DNA of 15,910 nt from Lentisalinibacter sp037382365 (GTDB lineage: Bacteria; Pseudomonadota; Gammaproteobacteria; Steroidobacterales; Woeseiaceae). The notes under the pieces were generated by a model that was not told the DNA's origin, did no database searches, and saw only the letters and a list, made by a program, of their open reading frames with translations. Positions 13,858 through 15,910 of the stretch are shown here, piece by piece; position 1 is the stretch's first letter, and each line of letters begins with the position of its first letter. The translations under genes were made by a program, and so were the position numbers. The stretch spans positions 1 to 15,910 of the forward strand of contig JARRPZ010000133.1 in NCBI GenBank assembly GCA_037382365.1, given 5' to 3'.

Positions 13858-14619
13858 ATGCGAGAGAAGACACTGTTCCGTCGCCTGGCGATCGCTCTGG
13901 CCGCCGTCCTGAGTGCGGCATCGCCGGCATGCGCACAACCGGACTGGGACGCTCGGCGGGAGGCGCTTGCCCGCGAGATCGAGGAACAGGTCGCCGAGAC
14001 CGCCGACTACACCGGCAGGAGGGAACTCCATCCCGCCGTGCTGCAGGCCATCCGTCAGGTGCCGCGACACGAGTTCGTGCCGGCGAGCTGGCGGCCGTAC
14101 GCCTACTCGAACCGACCCCTGCCAATCGGCGAGGGCCAGACGATCTCGCAACCCTACATCGTGGCGCTGATGACGGACCTCGCCGCCGTCGGCCCCGACG
14201 CCAGGGTGCTGGAGATCGGGACCGGTTCCGGCTATCAGGCCGCCGTCCTCGCAGGGATCGTGCAGCGCGTGTACACCATAGAGATCGTGGAGTCGCTGGG
14301 ACTGCGGGCGAAGCAGACCCTCGCACGACTGGGCTACGACAACGTGACCGTGCGTATCGGTGACGGCTATCGCGGCTGGCCGGAAGCCGCTCCATTCGAT
14401 GCGATCATCGTCACCGCAGCCCCGGAAACCGTGCCACCGCCGCTGCTGGAGCAACTCGCCCCGGGCGGCCGCCTGGTCATCCCGGTCGGACCGCAGGGCG
14501 CCGGCCAGTCCCTCGAAGTCCTCGAGAAGGGACCGGATGGCAAGGTGGAATCTACGCACGTGCTCCCGGTGCGATTCGTGCCGTTCACCCGGGAGGACGA
14601 ACGGCGCCCGGCACAATAG
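13858..14619 (+). CDS. pcm: Exported protein-L-isoaspartate O-methyltransferase
   Basis: This 253-aa protein methylates L-isoaspartyl residues in aged proteins using S-adenosylmethionine, starting their repair. The enzyme core is complete: HEFVPASWRPYAYSNRPLPI, the PCMT-specific GQTISQPYIVALM (93-105), SAM motif I VLEIGTGSGYQAAVLAG (117 onward), acidic YTIEIVE at the end of the next strand, VRIGDGYRGWPEAAPFDAI and PGGRLVIPVG. Unlike typical cytosolic Pcm (about 210 aa), it begins with a basic N-region, a hydrophobic core and a Sec cleavage site SPACA-Q (after residue 26), so a periplasmic location is predicted. SPAC is not a good lipobox. ATG 13858 has GGTGA 6 nt upstream. It follows the permease gene by 34 nt. 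Confidence 0.9.
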   Translation: MREKTLFRRLAIALAAVLSAASPACAQPDWDARREALAREIEEQVAETADYTGRRELHPAVLQAIRQVPRHEFVPASWRPYAYSNRPLPIGEGQTISQPYIVALMTDLAAVGPDARVLEIGTGSGYQAAVLAGIVQRVYTIEIVESLGLRAKQTLARLGYDNVTVRIGDGYRGWPEAAPFDAIIVTAAPETVPPPLLEQLAPGGRLVIPVGPQGAGQSLEVLEKGPDGKVESTHVLPVRFVPFTREDERRPAQ

Positions 14620-14633
14620 CGCCGCCGTCATTC

Positions 14634-14680
14634 GCACCGAAACGGCGCCTGCGCAGCCTGCCACTGCCTTGATTCGGTGC
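14634..14680. repeat. 8-bp inverted repeat downstream of pcm
   Basis: GCACCGAA (14634-14641) is the exact reverse complement of TTCGGTGC (14673-14680), with a 31-nt loop. It begins 14 nt after the pcm stop and could form a 3' structure, but there is no T-run. The remaining 14681-14873 shows nothing else I can name except possible alternative starts for the next gene. Confidence 0.28.
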
Positions 14681-14873
14681 AATTGGCAACACCGCCGGGG
14701 CTCCGCGAGCCCATCCTCCGACATACGCCGCTGGCCCGGATCTTGCTACCGATTCCGGTGGGACATGAGTCTCGTGGACTCGGAGCGGGCGACCGGTGGC
14801 AGCGGAGCGAGATCGGCTGGAAGACCTCGGCTGGCGTACGAAACCGGGCATCCTGGGGCGCCACCCCTCATCG

Positions 14874-15910
14874 ATGCAATCGGTCCATGCCCTGTTCGGG
14901 TACTTCCTGCGCGACCGCACCTCGCCGACGCCGTTCCCCGGCCGGGACCAGCTGGTGCACCCGGGCTCGTTCGAATGGGGCATCGCGCCGCCGCTCGAGA
15001 AGGTCATCCTCAGCAAGCTGGAACTGGATCAGCTACTGGCGCTGCCGGAACTGTTCCGCCAGAGCATCTCGATCGTCGAACCCTGGCCGGATGTCGGTGT
15101 CAACCTGCAGCAGGAGAACGTCCGCGCTTCCAAGAACGTCGCCTACCTGCTACAGCAGATCGCGGATGCCGATACGATCCTCTACCCGGTCTGGGAGAGC
15201 GGCATCGCTCACCCCGAGCGCCTCGCCAACGTCCTCAGTGCCGGGATGGCGACGATTTTCGAGGGCGGGAACCCGTCGGCTTACGAGGCCGCCAGTTTCG
15301 ACGGCACCCGCGCCAGCCTGGAAGACATCCTTTCCCTCGTCGAACAGCTGCTCATGCGGCGATCTGCGCGAGATGCCACCCAGGTCTATATCTGCCTGGG
15401 CCATCAGCTCGCGGCCGTCGCTCATATACGGCTGATAAAGCGCGCCGTCCGCGAAGTCCTGTCGGCAGACCAGCTGCCTCTCGATCGCGAGAGTCACGCC
15501 ATGAAGTCGCTGCAGCGTGCCTGCTCCGCTATCGCGGAGGTGGGCGAGGCACTGCCCATCATCAAGAACGGTGAGGTCATCGCCAACGGCTGGCACGACA
15601 CGAAATTTGCGACGGCCCCGAACGAGGGACTGGAAGTCGGGTCCCGTCGTCTCATGCCATATCTGCGCCGGCCCGGGGCGGAACATGTTCCCGGGGAATT
15701 ACACGATGCCCATGCGCTCATCGCCGATGAGCTGGAGGGCGTCATCGACACCGTGATCGCGCTGGAGCGGGAACTGGTGATCGAGATGTTTCACGGCGAC
15801 GAGGTCAACGAGGAGGCGGCCCTCTTCGCAAACTGGGCATACAAGATGCTGCACGACACCCTCGTCCCCATCCGACACGAGGTCGCAATCAGTTCCCTCG
15901 CCTGGCTGCT
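14874..15910 (+). CDS. Class I glutamine amidotransferase-like protein, 3' end outside the window
   Basis: The frame is open from 14769 to the window end without a stop; 345 codons follow ATG 14874. The N-terminal half (VHALFGYFLRDRTSPTPFPG, then LPELFRQSISIVEPWPDVGV and ADADTILYPVWESG) looks like an alpha/beta domain. VYICLGHQLAAVAHI places Cys174 in the CLGHQ nucleophile elbow of triad GATases. Later, His307 to Glu310 in EMFHGDEVNEEAALFANWAY occupies the position of the GATase F-H-P-E motif; His241 in GWHDTKFATAP is another candidate. I cannot assign a subfamily or an acceptor domain, and the remainder is missing. Start choice is open: GTG 14796 has GGAG 10 nt upstream and would add 26 residues, while ATG 14874 has only a distant GGGGCG. 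It is separated from pcm by about 250 bp and may have its own promoter. Confidence 0.7.
   Translation, partial: MQSVHALFGYFLRDRTSPTPFPGRDQLVHPGSFEWGIAPPLEKVILSKLELDQLLALPELFRQSISIVEPWPDVGVNLQQENVRASKNVAYLLQQIADADTILYPVWESGIAHPERLANVLSAGMATIFEGGNPSAYEAASFDGTRASLEDILSLVEQLLMRRSARDATQVYICLGHQLAAVAHIRLIKRAVREVLSADQLPLDRESHAMKSLQRACSAIAEVGEALPIIKNGEVIANGWHDTKFATAPNEGLEVGSRRLMPYLRRPGAEHVPGELHDAHALIADELEGVIDTVIALERELVIEMFHGDEVNEEAALFANWAYKMLHDTLVPIRHEVAISSLAWL

Overview
The window is GC-rich, densely packed chromosomal DNA, most likely from a gammaproteobacterium. The lineage is an inference: the YedI (DUF808), YtjA (DUF1328), MddA and signal-peptide-bearing KatG and Pcm products all read as proteobacterial, and no host, phage or plasmid marker is present. 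There is no rRNA, tRNA, CRISPR array, transposase or integrase.

Layout. 1-119 (-) is the start of a small outer-membrane lipoprotein, divergent from a 63-aa ribbon-helix-helix protein (368-559 +). 594-1370 (-) is an MddA-type methanethiol S-methyltransferase, divergent from a large SRPBCC-SDR fusion resembling DHRS12 (1508-2956 +). The intergenic gap between them holds a perfect 10-bp inverted repeat. A run of plus-strand genes follows: a 22-codon membrane peptide (3046-3114), a lipoprotein carrying a Streptomyces-subtilisin-inhibitor-like domain (3124-3594), a secreted PQQ-type sugar dehydrogenase (3740-4876), a PYROXD2-like flavoprotein (4896-6356), the orphan C-terminal tail of an N-acyl-D-amino-acid deacylase-type amidohydrolase (6376-6525), endonuclease V (6536-7234) and a Cys-rich conserved protein (7338-7700).

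A strong terminator (7770-7800) closes a minus-strand block made of a broken periplasmic catalase-peroxidase gene, katG (7862-10056), and a DUF808 membrane protein (10194-11156). The katG lesion is an out-of-frame deletion that removes the loop holding the adduct tyrosine. The right-hand part carries a DUF1328 membrane peptide (11514-11687), a repeat-containing small lipoprotein (11839-12042), a convergent ParB-like protein (12067-12480), an APC permease (12516-13823), an exported protein-L-isoaspartate methyltransferase (13858-14619) and a glutamine-amidotransferase-like protein that runs off the window (14874 onward).

How it fits together: much of the content is envelope and stress/repair biology, including lipoproteins, periplasmic redox enzymes, peroxide defence, protein repair and deaminated-DNA repair. 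I do not see a coherent new multi-gene system such as defence, secretion or biosynthesis. The most interesting items are the SSI-like lipoprotein with its upstream micro-ORF, the katG deletion, the DHRS12-type fusion, the amidohydrolase remnant and the unassigned amidotransferase-like gene at the right edge. All family assignments are by reading the translated sequence against remembered families; no database search was run.
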